A stretch of 64,000 nt of DNA from JAGWBG01 sp034421095 (GCA_034421095.1 DAOUKR010000035.1:1-64000), one strand, 5' to 3'; positions 26,365-35,924 are shown, counted from the first letter of the stretch. The notes: a model not told the origin generated them from the letters alone. Made by a program: numbers and translations.

Positions 26365-27534
26365 ATGTACTCCTACAATGCTAGGGCCCCCCTCGCTTTA
26401 GAGGATGCGGCATGGTTTGACCCCACTATTGCGGCGTCGGTTTTCCTTTTCTCGCTGCTTCTGGCCTTCGTTTTTCACAAGCTGCTGTTCCCCCTCTCCC
26501 TCCGGCTAGCCCGCCGGATTCCTACGGAGCTGGACTCGGTAGTGCTGGAAGCCTTTCGGGTACCCTTCAGCCTGGGGATAGTGCTGCTGGGTACGTACCT
26601 GGCTCTCACCATTCCTCTGGACTTGGGCGGTAGGGCGGACGGCGTAGTAGATACCGTGGTCGGTCTGCTGGGTATCGCCCTGGGTGCTATGGCGGTGGCC
26701 TCCCTCACCTCTAACTTCTTCACCTGGTATATGGAGACAATAGCCGCCCAAACCGCGTCCAGCTTGGACGATAAGATGTTCCCCATGCTTCGACGAGTGT
26801 CGGTGCCGCTGATATACGTGCTGGGGGCGCTGTTGATGCTGGACCAACTTAACATAAATATCAGCCCACTGATTGCCGGGCTCGGATTGGGCGGCTTGGC
26901 CGTTGCCCTGGCTATCCAACCAACCCTGTCAAACCTGTTCGCCGGCACCTACGTTATGACCGAGGGGGTTATTCAAGCTGGAGACTACATTGAGATGGAA
27001 AACGGTATTGCCGGGTACGTTGTTGACGTTAGCTGGAGGAGCACCCGCATCCGCACCTGGCTAAATAACCTGGTGGTGGTGCCCAACTCCAGGTTCGCCG
27101 AGACCATCGTTACCAATTACCAGCAGCCTGACCCCGAGGTGAACGTCTACCTCGTCTGCGGGACCAGCTACGACAGCGACCTGTACCACGTGGAGCGCGT
27201 CTGCCATGAAGTCATGGACCAGATGCTGGATACCAATCCCAAGGCTGTCAAGGAGTACGGCGGATGGTTCGGGTATGAGAGTTTTGCGGACTCCAACGTT
27301 AATTTCTGGCTGTTCGTTCAGGCTAAGGACCGTCTAGCCAGCTTCGACGTGCAAACCGACCTGATGCAGAGGCTACATAAACGGTTCCAGGAAGACGGGA
27401 TTATCATTAACTATCCGGTAAGAGCGCTCCACTTCCCTGCTGGGTGGACGCCGGAGTCACTTGCCGGTCGAAGCCCGGGAGACTTGGCTGGCAGGCGGCC
27501 CGAGGCCGGTGAGGAAGCCTCCGGCCCCGGTTGA
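26365..27534 (+). CDS. Small-conductance mechanosensitive channel, MscS family
   Basis: 389 residues. Four hydrophobic segments precede the Gly/Ala-rich pore helix (SPLIAGLGLGGLAVALAIQ, about residues 170-190). The beta domain follows (QAGDYIEMENGIAGYVVDV; VVVPNSRFAETIVTNY) and then the alpha/beta cage. It releases solutes on hypo-osmotic shock. The C-terminal tail is Gly/Pro-rich and not conserved. Convergent with sir2, 12 nt apart. Confidence 0.92.
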   Translation: MYSYNARAPLALEDAAWFDPTIAASVFLFSLLLAFVFHKLLFPLSLRLARRIPTELDSVVLEAFRVPFSLGIVLLGTYLALTIPLDLGGRADGVVDTVVGLLGIALGAMAVASLTSNFFTWYMETIAAQTASSLDDKMFPMLRRVSVPLIYVLGALLMLDQLNINISPLIAGLGLGGLAVALAIQPTLSNLFAGTYVMTEGVIQAGDYIEMENGIAGYVVDVSWRSTRIRTWLNNLVVVPNSRFAETIVTNYQQPDPEVNVYLVCGTSYDSDLYHVERVCHEVMDQMLDTNPKAVKEYGGWFGYESFADSNVNFWLFVQAKDRLASFDVQTDLMQRLHKRFQEDGIIINYPVRALHFPAGWTPESLAGRSPGDLAGRRPEAGEEASGPG

Positions 27535-27546
27535 ATCTTGAACAAG

Positions 27547-28350
27547 CTAGGCTTCCGCCACTCCTTTGACCTTCGCTACCAGCAGGGGCAGGACCTCGGC
27601 GGAGGTGCCCCTGAGCACCAGGTCTGCGGCACCGGTGAGAGAGGTCTCGTGAGGGTTAATCTCGATTAGCGTAGCGCCCCGTCCACGGGCCGCCAGGGGC
27701 AAGCTGGCAGCGGGACGTACCGTGCCTGAAGTGCCTATCATTAGCATACAGTCACATTTCTCCACTTGGTCTACACATACCGCCATGACGTCGGGGGGTA
27801 TAGGTTCACCGAACATAACGCTGTCTATCTTGATGATGCTGCCACACTCCGGGCAAAGAGGCGGGGTCTCCACTATAGGAAATTCATCCCTGGACAAGCG
27901 TATACGGCAGCTGATACAACGGAGCTTGGTGCGGTTACCGTGAATCTCCGCAACGTTGATGCTCCCCGCCCTGTGGTGCAAGTTATCCACGTTCTGGGTG
28001 ATTGTATGCTTGAGTAGGCCCATACGTTCCATTTCCGCCAGGGCAAAGTGGCCTGCGTTGGGACTTGCATTATCCACCGCTATCTTCAACTCGTAGGTAG
28101 GGTTACCCGGCTGAATCTCATCAGTCAGCCTCTTGTCCCACCATGCTGCCGGGTCCTGAATATACTGCTGATAGCTCAAAGTGGTTGGTTCACCAAAGCG
28201 AGTCCATAGGCCGCCCGGCCCTCGAAAAGGTGGAATGCCACTCTCCACGGACATGCCTGCTCCGATTAAAGCGACCAGGTATTCTGCCCCGCGTATGACT
28301 TGCACAGCCTTTTGGATGTCGAGAGCCGATTCTTGGTTAATCTCGGTCAT
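27547..28350 (-). CDS. Sir2-family NAD-dependent protein deacylase
   Basis: 267 residues. Class signature GAGMSVESGIPPFRG (residues 31-45), TQNVDNLHHRAG, catalytic His in EIHGN, four zinc Cys (CISC and CPEC), and NAD-site GTSGTVRPA. It removes acyl groups from lysine using NAD. Ala-Trp-Trp in place of the sirtuin-5 Tyr/Arg pair is not decisive for substrate. Its ATG overlaps the recF stop by 4 nt, so the two are coupled. Confidence 0.92.
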   Translation of the reverse strand: MTEINQESALDIQKAVQVIRGAEYLVALIGAGMSVESGIPPFRGPGGLWTRFGEPTTLSYQQYIQDPAAWWDKRLTDEIQPGNPTYELKIAVDNASPNAGHFALAEMERMGLLKHTITQNVDNLHHRAGSINVAEIHGNRTKLRCISCRIRLSRDEFPIVETPPLCPECGSIIKIDSVMFGEPIPPDVMAVCVDQVEKCDCMLMIGTSGTVRPAASLPLAARGRGATLIEINPHETSLTGAADLVLRGTSAEVLPLLVAKVKGVAEA

Positions 28351-29564
28351 CGTTGGTTCCCGGGAAGAGAGTCCGCCAGTGTAAACCTGGAAACGCTGCC
28401 ATTCTGCACCTCGTAGTATGTTGCGTTTGGAAGAGCGTCGCTCCGGACCACCTCCAGGTCTGTGGTGGTGATTACCACCTGTTGGTATTGCAGGGCCTTG
28501 TCCAGAACACGGTTTCTTCGGAAAGAGTCCATCTCAGAAAGGACGTCGTCCAGGAGGACTATTGGTCCTTCATCCCTGATAGACGCTAGATAAGCAACCT
28601 CGGCCAGCCTCATGGCAAGAGCTATAGTCCTTGCCTGGCCCCTGGAGCCGTAAACCCCCATATCCACGTCGTTGACCAGGAGCTTGAAATCGTCTCGGTG
28701 AGGCCCAACTGCCGTCAGGCCCATATTCACCTCTCTGGGCCTGGAGGCCTTGAGAGCTACGATGAACCCCTGCTTGATTCCATCAACGCTGTCCGCTTGG
28801 TCGTAGAGGGGAACGCTCGGCCTGTAGTCCACCGTCAGGTTTTCTTCACCGCCCGTAAGATCTGAATGACTTTCCCTGCAAAGGGAAGAGAGGGTTCCCA
28901 TCGCCTTATATCGCCAGTTTACTATCGCCGTTCCTTCCTTGATTAGTTCTTCGTCCCAGAAGACAAGCTCGTCCTCACCCGCTCTCCTTTCCTGAAGCGA
29001 CTTCAGCAGCCTGTTCCTGTTCTGGAGGACGCGCTGATAACGTTGCAGGGTCTTCAGGTAGGATGAGTCGGCCTGAGATATGAGTATGTCCAGGTAGCGG
29101 CGCCGGATGGATGGCGACCCCTGGACAATCTCCAGGTCGTCGGCGCTAAAAAGGACCGCATTGACCAGGCCCACAAGCTCGGCGGCGGAGCGTTTTACTC
29201 TGCTGACCCGTATCTGCTTCCGTACATTAAAGGGACGACGGGTGCCGTGGGCCTGGGCCGCCTCTGCTTCTCGTGCCGGTACGCATTGGTACCCGACGTG
29301 GACCCGCAGCCGCTCGTTCTCTTTTTCAATAGTCCCCGCCACCAGGGCAAAGCCGCCTTCAGCGGAGGTGTGCCAGTTCACTGCCTCGTACTCGTTCTCT
29401 GCCCTGAAGGACCTGGCGATAGCCAGGAGGTATATGGCCTCGAGAAGGCTGGTCTTGCCTTGGGCATTTCTGCCAAAGAGGGTTACTACCCCTGGGGGTA
29501 AGTCCAACTCCAGCTGAGGGAAATTCCGGAAATTGGTCAAGCTCAGATGGGACAGGTACACCAT
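28347..29564 (-). CDS. recF: DNA replication/repair protein RecF
   Basis: About 405 residues. The ABC/SMC-like ATPase has Walker A GRNAQGKTS, signature GSRGQARTIALAMRLAE and Walker B PIVLLDDVLSEMD. It helps load RecA at gapped DNA. The start is placed at the ATG giving MVYLSHLSLTNFRNF; a GTG ten codons earlier (29594) is possible. In many bacteria recF sits with dnaN or gyrB; here it is coupled to sir2 and preceded by unknown genes. Confidence 0.93.
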   Translation of the reverse strand: MVYLSHLSLTNFRNFPQLELDLPPGVVTLFGRNAQGKTSLLEAIYLLAIARSFRAENEYEAVNWHTSAEGGFALVAGTIEKENERLRVHVGYQCVPAREAEAAQAHGTRRPFNVRKQIRVSRVKRSAAELVGLVNAVLFSADDLEIVQGSPSIRRRYLDILISQADSSYLKTLQRYQRVLQNRNRLLKSLQERRAGEDELVFWDEELIKEGTAIVNWRYKAMGTLSSLCRESHSDLTGGEENLTVDYRPSVPLYDQADSVDGIKQGFIVALKASRPREVNMGLTAVGPHRDDFKLLVNDVDMGVYGSRGQARTIALAMRLAEVAYLASIRDEGPIVLLDDVLSEMDSFRRNRVLDKALQYQQVVITTTDLEVVRSDALPNATYYEVQNGSVSRFTLADSLPGNQR

Positions 29565-29636
29565 CTTCTCCAGTCCGGGAGGATGGGGTTTCACCTTGGA
29601 AGAGGAGTTCCTGCCCGGAGGGACGTGGGAGATAGG

Positions 29637-30398
29637 CTAGCTCGAGGCCTTCAGTGATTCAATCTTCTCTTCCAGCTCTAGGGCGCCTGCATCATCATGG
29701 TTGGATAGTTTGAAGCATCGGTCCAGGTATAGCTGGGCTAGCTGCGCGCCCCTGGCAGAGGAGTCCATAACCGCCTGTAGAAGGCCCGGTATGTTGTAGT
29801 GCTCAGGCAGGAACCGGCTCAGAAGCTTGATTTCCTCCTCCGTCTCCGTGCCTGTTTCCTGGTCATTGCCCTCCACGGCAAAGCGCAGCTTACCTACCAG
29901 CTTGGAGAGATCGGCGAGCTTGTCCTGCTCACTCATAAGGCTGTACAGTACCTCGTTGACTCCGGGAGAACTGCTTACCCCATCCACTTCCCCGTCGGCC
30001 GCGGTGGCACTGATAGCAGGTTTAACGTTATCGCTCCACGACTGTGAGTAGTACCGCACCACATCTCCGACAGCCTCCATCATCTCCGGTAGGTCGAAGG
30101 ACATCATGGTTCCAGCGTACAGAAGGTCGTCGTCCCTCGTCTCCGCCAGACGATGAAGCTCCTCGTAGCTGCTGAACTCTTCGGGCACAGGAGGCAAGGA
30201 AAATGCCGAGAGGTCATTGGGCATACTGCCCAGGTGAGATGCCAGGAAGGGTGGGACATATTTGGCAAAATCAATGGCGATGGGGAGCACTATGATATAG
30301 GTGGCATAGACCTTATCAGGCTCTGACCGGGTGCGGAAATAGGCCAGAGCATGGCCTTTTGGCTTCTGTGAGTCTCCAATATCAAAGCTTACGTCCAT
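29637..30398 (-). CDS. Conserved-looking protein of unknown function upstream of recF
   Basis: 253 residues from ATG 30398 (GGAG 6 nt before); an ATG nine codons earlier is an alternative. No family is recognised. The N-terminal half is beta/alpha (GHALAYFRTRSEPDKVYATYIIVLP; segments here shown short) with no signal or membrane helix. The C-terminal half is acidic and helical (ETEEEIKLLSRFLPEHYN...ARGAQLAQLYLDRC). It sits between the PAC2 gene and recF on one strand with short gaps, so probably one transcript. Confidence 0.6.
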   Translation of the reverse strand: MDVSFDIGDSQKPKGHALAYFRTRSEPDKVYATYIIVLPIAIDFAKYVPPFLASHLGSMPNDLSAFSLPPVPEEFSSYEELHRLAETRDDDLLYAGTMMSFDLPEMMEAVGDVVRYYSQSWSDNVKPAISATAADGEVDGVSSSPGVNEVLYSLMSEQDKLADLSKLVGKLRFAVEGNDQETGTETEEEIKLLSRFLPEHYNIPGLLQAVMDSSARGAQLAQLYLDRCFKLSNHDDAGALELEEKIESLKASS

Positions 30399-30504
30399 AC
30401 CTGCTCCACAGAGAAGGGCCTCCATTCAATATCAGGCGTCGTCTGGACACGCGGCAGGGTTTATCTTCGGATTGCAAAGTTGGGTGGGGGGACTTTTGGT
30501 CCCG

Positions 30505-31425
30505 TCAGCCGGGTTGGTTGGGACCGTTCCCACCCTGGGGTTCGTTGAAACGCTGGCCCATCTCCTGAAGGAACCGCTCCACCTCCGGGGAGAGGGGTGT
30601 AGGCGCGGAATCTCCTTTAGAGGATGTCTCATCGGCGTCGTACTGGGCCTCCATCCTTCCTATGAGGGACTTTAGCTCCGGGTTACGGTCCACCGCCTTG
30701 TTCAGCTCGTTATACTGCTGTTCCCCCCTACCGCTGGCCGACAAATCGGGCGGGAGGTCGTAGATGGAGGAGAGCACTTCAATAAGTCTTGCTGCACCTG
30801 CGTAGTCCTCTTCTACCTGTAGGTATTGGGGCAGATGCACCATGAAGTTAATCGTATCAATCTCAAGGCCGAGCTTGGGTACTCCTTCCGAGACCAGGTT
30901 CATGATGGAGGTGGGACCCTGGTATGGCCTGCCCCGCCCTTTCAGGTTGCCAGGATTCCACCTGGTGGGCACTTGGCCTATGTCACCGGTGACCCGGATT
31001 GGCCTGGTATGGGGTACGGCGTCATACATTGCGCCAAGCCTGCAATAGCGCTTGATTCGGAGGCTCTTGAGGACTTCGAGGACCGATTCGGCGTAATCCT
31101 CACCAAAGGCGTGGGGTTCCAGCAGATGAAAAAACACGAGGTCCGGCCCACCGTCGGGCTGAGCATAGTTAATGACGCTGTTGGGAACCTTCACCCTCCG
31201 GTTACCTTCCACCAGATAGAGGGTGGGCCGGTAGCGTGTAAAATCGAAGAAGTTTCCCGGCCTTGCCAGATTTCCAAGCTCTTTAGCCCCGAAGTGTTCT
31301 TCCAGCCGGGTCAGGGTGATAGTGGCCACGCTTCCCACGTCTACCCAAGGGCGAATCATGATGAAAGCATGAGGTTCCTTGAGGTCGGGAACCGGCTCGT
31401 GCAATTCGAAAGCGCCTATCCTCAT
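30505..31425 (-). CDS. PAC2-family (proteasome assembly chaperone-like) protein
   Basis: 306 residues. The N-terminal domain shows the PAC2 arrangement: opening strand FELHEPVPDLKEPHAFIMI, PWVDVGSVATITL, a central RIKRYCRLGAMYDAVPHTRP and GPTSIMNLVSEG...LEIDTINFMVHLP. It resembles archaeal and actinobacterial ATP-grasp-independent PAC2 proteins of unknown role. The C-terminal tail is long, polar and Gly/Pro-rich. It is the first gene of a leftward run with the unknown 29637-30398 gene, recF and sir2. Confidence 0.75.
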   Translation of the reverse strand: MRIGAFELHEPVPDLKEPHAFIMIRPWVDVGSVATITLTRLEEHFGAKELGNLARPGNFFDFTRYRPTLYLVEGNRRVKVPNSVINYAQPDGGPDLVFFHLLEPHAFGEDYAESVLEVLKSLRIKRYCRLGAMYDAVPHTRPIRVTGDIGQVPTRWNPGNLKGRGRPYQGPTSIMNLVSEGVPKLGLEIDTINFMVHLPQYLQVEEDYAGAARLIEVLSSIYDLPPDLSASGRGEQQYNELNKAVDRNPELKSLIGRMEAQYDADETSSKGDSAPTPLSPEVERFLQEMGQRFNEPQGGNGPNQPG

Positions 31426-31552
31426 GGCTCTATATTGACAGATAGAAGGGACTTTTTCAACCCCTTGTAGCTTTGGTGCGGGTCTTTAGAAAGTTCCTCC
31501 TTCCTTTTGTACACTTGATGCACGTTGCATTTTGCAAACTGGGGTAGGGTGA

Positions 31553-32494
31553 TTATTCCACCTGCGGCCTCACGTCTTTGGCGAACCGCTCCATATTCTC
31601 CAGTAGCTGATCCACGCTGTTACCCCCGAACTCGAAGGTGAAGTGTTCTACCCCTATCTGTTGATAGAGAACGATGTCGGCCCCAATCTCCTCGGCACTG
31701 CCGGACATGGTGCGCCTTGGCCCGTCGGCGGGGGCATCGAATTGCAGGTCGGTACTGAAAATCACGTCCACGGCTTCGCGGGGCCGTCCGGCACTCTCTG
31801 TCAGGTCCCGAAGTCGGTCAATCAAGTCGGCCATCTCCTCCGGCTCCAGTTCGGCGGGCGGTCTCAAGCCGATGGGCATCCAGCCATCTCCCAGCTGGGC
31901 GGCCCGTCTCAGGGCGGCGGGTGTATGCCCGCCTATCCAGATGGGAGGGTGAGGGCTTTGGGCAGGCTTGGGGCTAAATTTAATCCCGGAGAACCGGGCG
32001 TAGCTGCCCTGGTACTCGGGGTCGTCCTCGCTCCATAGCTCCTTGAATATCCGAAGGTACTCGTCAGTAACTCTACCCCTCTCGGCGAAGGTGTTCAGCC
32101 CCAGGGTCTTGAACTCCTCTTCCATCCAGCCCACACCCACGCCCAGGATAACCCTCCCTTCGGACATGTAGTCCAGGGTAGATACTATCTTCGCCGTCAA
32201 TATCGGCTCCCGGTAGGGCACAACAAGCACGTGGGTGCCCAGCTTGATGCGTTGCGTGCAACCCGCAAGGTATCCTATTGCCGCCAAAGGCTCGCAGTAG
32301 GGCAAATCGGCGTCGAAGGGGGATGCTCCTGTGGAAGAGTAAGGGTAAGAGGAAGCGACCTCCGTTGGGATAATGATGTGGTCGCTGACCCATGCGTGGT
32401 CGAAACCAAGCTCCTCAGCCCGTGTAGCCACCGTACGGAGGTTCTCCGGTGTGGCTAGGGGACCCCGATTTGGGATTCTGCATCCGAAAGTCAT
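31553..32494 (-). CDS. LLM-class F420-dependent oxidoreductase (TIGR03619-like)
   Basis: 313 residues from ATG 32494 after AGGAGAAG. Luciferase-like TIM barrel: EELGFDHAWVSDHI, GTHVLVVPYREPILTAKIVSTLD (in short segments), GRVILGVGVGWMEEEF, and IWIGGHTPAALRRAAQLGDGWMP. These enzymes use reduced F420 or FMN to oxidise small organics. Paralogues are abundant in SAR202 Chloroflexota. The next gene in the same direction is a gamma-glutamyltransferase, 70 nt upstream. Confidence 0.88.
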   Translation of the reverse strand: MTFGCRIPNRGPLATPENLRTVATRAEELGFDHAWVSDHIIIPTEVASSYPYSSTGASPFDADLPYCEPLAAIGYLAGCTQRIKLGTHVLVVPYREPILTAKIVSTLDYMSEGRVILGVGVGWMEEEFKTLGLNTFAERGRVTDEYLRIFKELWSEDDPEYQGSYARFSGIKFSPKPAQSPHPPIWIGGHTPAALRRAAQLGDGWMPIGLRPPAELEPEEMADLIDRLRDLTESAGRPREAVDVIFSTDLQFDAPADGPRRTMSGSAEEIGADIVLYQQIGVEHFTFEFGGNSVDQLLENMERFAKDVRPQVE

Positions 32495-32564
32495 GGCTCT
32501 TCTCCTGGCTAGTATTAATTTCACCCTTCTTCCGGTGGAAGAGGAATCGAGGGTGAGGGCAGGT

Positions 32565-34253
32565 TCACCACCCTATTGCGTATCCATCACGTCGTGGGTC
32601 GGCCCCGCCCGATAGCGTGCCTGTGTCAGGGTCTACCTGAATCATAACCTCGCTTCCCGGTCCGTCCCACTTACCTAATACATTTAGAGAGTGCCCCTTC
32701 TTCCTCAACCCCTCACGCACCTGCTCAGGAAAGCGGCTTTCCATCTGTAGCTCGTCATCACAGGTATGCGGAACGGTGGACTCCATAGGATTCTGTGTGT
32801 GCCTCCATCGTGGGGCCTCCACCGCCTCGGCGACGGTCATGCCAAAGTCCAGCACGTGGGTGAGTACTTGTAGGTTGGTCTGTACCTGGGTATCGGCGCC
32901 GGGAGTGCCGCAGACCAGCACCAGGCCGTTGGACGATGGCTCAAAGACCATCACCGGGTTCATGGTATGGCGCACTCTCTTGCCGGGCTGCAGGCAGTTG
33001 ACGTGGTCCGGGTCCAGGTGCCAGTAGGTCATGCGGTTATTGAGCAGCACTCCGGTGTCCCCTGCAATGAGGCTGGAACCCCAGGCGCTCTGAATGCTCT
33101 GGAGTTGGCATACGGCGTTGCCCCACCGGTCCACGACGCAGAAACAGGTCGTGTCCTCACGTTCCGAGAATGCCCCGGCCTTTCGCCTTTTCCTTTCTTC
33201 GTCCTGATACCTCCAGGGATCTCCCTCACCAACGTTCTCGGTGGCACGGTCTGGGTCAATCAGCTTGGCCCGCTCCCTGGCGTAGCCCTTGGAGAGCAGA
33301 CCTGCAATGGGCACGTCCACGAACTCCGGGTCGGCGACGTAGGCTTCTCGGTCGGCGAAAGCCAGCTTTTTGGCTTCCACCATGCAGTGGATGCTCTCTG
33401 TCGTGTTGCATCCCAGGGATTTCAGGTCCAGATTATCCATCATCGCAAGCTCTTGGAGCAGCACGTGGCCGCTGGAGTTGGGCGGCGCCTCGTATACGCT
33501 ATAACCCCGGTAGGTGGTAGATATTGGCTCCTGCCACCGGCAATGGTTATCGGCCAGGTCTTTCAGAGTAAGGATGCCGCCCTGCTCGTTGCTGAACCGG
33601 ACGATGGAGCGTGCGGTCTTCCCCTTATAGAAGGCATCTCGCCCCTCTTCGGCGATGTCCCGGAAGGTACGCGCCAGGTCTTTCTGGTAGAGAATCTCAC
33701 CTGACGTCAGGGGACGGCCGTCCCTGGTGAACACCGCCCTGGACGTGGGGAACTGTTGGAGCATGGGGTCAGCCGAGATGGCCCTGGCCACCACGTGGCT
33801 TACGGGGAAGCCGTTGTCAGCAAGGTCAATGGCCGGCTCCAGAACATCACCCCATTTCAGTGCTCCGTATTTTTCGTGGCAGGCTGCCCAGCCATCCAGC
33901 AGGCCCGGCACCGATACCGAGAGGATTCCCTTCATAGGGATTCCCTCGGAAATGTAACGCTCTCTGGTGGCGGCGTAGGGGGCTGCGCCGGTGGCGTTGA
34001 CCACCTTAATCTCGTCGCTCTGCTTCCGGTAGATCATGATGTACCCGTCGCCGCCTATGCCCGACATCAAAGGCTCCACCACGTTGAGCGCTGCACCGAC
34101 AGCGACAGCGGCGTCTACGGCGTTGCCGCCCCTCTGCAACACCCTTATACCTGCCTGAGATGCTAGTGGATGTCCTGAACAGACCATGCCATTGCGACCC
34201 ATAACCACAGGCCGGTAGGAGTCATAATTGATGCCGTGGGGGGACTCTGCCAT
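32565..34253 (-). CDS. Gamma-glutamyltransferase (Ntn hydrolase)
   Basis: 562 residues, full length for the family, after CAGGAGGCGG. N-terminal GMVCSGHPLASQAGIRVLQ and GGNAVDAAVA. The autoprocessing nucleophile Thr is in EREDTTCFCVVDRWGNAV, starting the small subunit, with GSSLIAGDTGVLLNNRM and the C-terminal GTPGADTQVQT. No signal peptide is evident, so it may be cytosolic and act on gamma-glutamyl compounds or a related amide (this subfamily is broad). Confidence 0.9.
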   Translation of the reverse strand: MAESPHGINYDSYRPVVMGRNGMVCSGHPLASQAGIRVLQRGGNAVDAAVAVGAALNVVEPLMSGIGGDGYIMIYRKQSDEIKVVNATGAAPYAATRERYISEGIPMKGILSVSVPGLLDGWAACHEKYGALKWGDVLEPAIDLADNGFPVSHVVARAISADPMLQQFPTSRAVFTRDGRPLTSGEILYQKDLARTFRDIAEEGRDAFYKGKTARSIVRFSNEQGGILTLKDLADNHCRWQEPISTTYRGYSVYEAPPNSSGHVLLQELAMMDNLDLKSLGCNTTESIHCMVEAKKLAFADREAYVADPEFVDVPIAGLLSKGYARERAKLIDPDRATENVGEGDPWRYQDEERKRRKAGAFSEREDTTCFCVVDRWGNAVCQLQSIQSAWGSSLIAGDTGVLLNNRMTYWHLDPDHVNCLQPGKRVRHTMNPVMVFEPSSNGLVLVCGTPGADTQVQTNLQVLTHVLDFGMTVAEAVEAPRWRHTQNPMESTVPHTCDDELQMESRFPEQVREGLRKKGHSLNVLGKWDGPGSEVMIQVDPDTGTLSGGADPRRDGYAIGW

Positions 34254-34286
34254 AGTCCGCCTCCTGCGTACTTGGGAGTGGCTGCT

Positions 34287-35588
34287 CTAGAAGAGGTTCC
34301 AACGGGGGTTCCGGGCGGCCTCCGCCTTGAGGTAGTCAACAATCCAGCTCTTGACTTCCTTTTCCAAGTAAAAGGTGGGCTGAATGAGCTGGCTCTCGTC
34401 GGTGATAAGGCCCTCCTGAAGGGCTAGCTGGGCCACGGGTGTGCCGGGCATCACTCGGACGCCTATACGCAGGTTAGCCATCGCCGGCTGCAAGCTCCGT
34501 AGAAAGGCCAGTTTACTCTCCACCGTCTCCCGCGTCTCCCCCGGCTCTCCGAAGAACTGGGCGATTGTGTAGTGAAGTCCACCGTCTTCACAGAGGCGAC
34601 TCACTTCCCGGAGTGGTTCAAAGCGGGCCTCCATATCCGTCGTCTCGTCGTCATGGCCGCCAATCCCCGTCATAATGACGAGGCTGCATCCCGCGCGCTT
34701 CATCAGCCCGATTATTTCGGCGTCGCAAGCCTGGGGAATTGGGGCCAGGCAGGTGTTCCAATGGAGCTTCAGGTCGGCCTCGATGAGGGACTGGCACAGA
34801 GACTTGGCATGGGCAAGCGGTATATTGAAAGCATTATCTATGAAGAAGACCTTGCGAAGCCCGAAACGTTCCTTCATCTCCTGGGCTTCCTGTACCACCC
34901 CCTCAATGGGCCGGATGACCCGCCAAGCGTCCTCCCCGGACTCATTGTTATAGTTGCTAGCCGTGGGGTAGCTGAAGCTGCCCAGCTTGGTGAGGATTCC
35001 GATGCCGAACCCCGCCTGCCTGTACTTATCCATGTCCAACTCTTCCAGGCGAGGAGGCCGGGGAAAGGAGGAGGACGCCTGTTGCCCCTGGACTATTATC
35101 TCATCAGCGCTCCGGTAGACCAGGCCGGACAGGTCATGGTAGGGCTTTCCTTCTTCCAAACGGTCCGCCAGTTGGGCGAAGGTCTCGCCGGCATCCCCGG
35201 CTATGCCCAGGTCAGGCTCTATGAACCTGAAGCACTCCTCGGGCAGGATGCTGAAAGCGGGTCCCCCACACACGATGTGGGCGCTGGTGATGCTCCGAAT
35301 GCGTTGGACTACCTCTCTACTGACGGGCAGCGCCCATTGAGGGTCCAGGTAGCTCTGATTGTCCAGGTTTCGGATGGAGATGCCGACGAGGTCCGGCTGA
35401 TATTCCCTGACCAGTCTCTCGGTGTCGGCCAGGTAGTCGGCGGTGAACATCAGGTCCAAGACCTTTATCGTGTGACGGTTTGGGTCCAGGTGACCCGCCA
35501 CGTATGCCAGGCCAATGGGCAAGGGTCTTGCTTCCATGCGGCTCATAAGCTGATGGTGACGATTAGTTGCTATCAGCAGAATTCTCAT
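34287..35588 (-). CDS. B12-binding/radical-SAM-like protein without the CxxxCxxC motif
   Basis: 433 residues from ATG 35588, preceded by GAAGGAG. The N-terminal 1-140 is a cobalamin-binding-type Rossmann domain as in B12-dependent radical SAM enzymes (PLPIGLAYVAGHL, PDLVGISIRN, IVCGGPAFS, AGDAGETFAQLADRL). The C-terminal TIM-barrel part (190-430) follows radical SAM topology (FFIDNAFNIP, MTGIGGHDDET, FFGEPGETRETV, GVRVMPGTPVA). Where the [4Fe-4S] cysteines should be, residues 203-211 read GSFSYPTAS, so Ser, Pro and Ser replace the three Cys. It therefore should not bind the SAM cluster. It could be a non-catalytic or repurposed member; substrate unknown. Confidence 0.75.
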   Translation of the reverse strand: MRILLIATNRHHQLMSRMEARPLPIGLAYVAGHLDPNRHTIKVLDLMFTADYLADTERLVREYQPDLVGISIRNLDNQSYLDPQWALPVSREVVQRIRSITSAHIVCGGPAFSILPEECFRFIEPDLGIAGDAGETFAQLADRLEEGKPYHDLSGLVYRSADEIIVQGQQASSSFPRPPRLEELDMDKYRQAGFGIGILTKLGSFSYPTASNYNNESGEDAWRVIRPIEGVVQEAQEMKERFGLRKVFFIDNAFNIPLAHAKSLCQSLIEADLKLHWNTCLAPIPQACDAEIIGLMKRAGCSLVIMTGIGGHDDETTDMEARFEPLREVSRLCEDGGLHYTIAQFFGEPGETRETVESKLAFLRSLQPAMANLRIGVRVMPGTPVAQLALQEGLITDESQLIQPTFYLEKEVKSWIVDYLKAEAARNPRWNLF

Positions 35589-35678
35589 GGTACGCTCCTT
35601 CGGTAGCCTTGGATGCACGACCGTCTTGAAGGGTAACATACCATAGTTGTAAGGCAATGGGAAGCAGGAGGTGTAAAG

Positions 35679-35924
35679 GTGGCCGATGACATCATCGGTA
35701 TGCGGGAAATGAACGTGATTTTCAGTGTCACAGATGAGTACGGGGTTGACCGTGAGAAGATTAGCGTTCCTCTGGGAAAGGAGGACCCGGGAGCGGTGAG
35801 AAGGCTGGACACCGGAGAGGTCGAGATTGTGGTACCGTTGTCCGTCCCCATTGAGGAATGGCGAGATGCTCTGGAGAGCGGTCTGAAAGCCTTTGGGTTC
35901 GTTCCCTTAGAGGAGGAGGACTGA
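35679..35924 (+). CDS. Small protein of unknown function (81 residues)
   Basis: GTG start at 35679 after AGGAGGTGTAAAG. The product is acidic, with a beta-rich N-terminus (MNVIFSVTDEYGVDREKISVPLG) shown in parts and helix IEEWRDALESGLKAFGF. No family is recognised. It lies divergently from the radical-SAM-like gene and 95 nt before the GMC gene. The good ribosome site and protein-like composition support it being real. Confidence 0.5.
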   Translation: MADDIIGMREMNVIFSVTDEYGVDREKISVPLGKEDPGAVRRLDTGEVEIVVPLSVPIEEWRDALESGLKAFGFVPLEEED

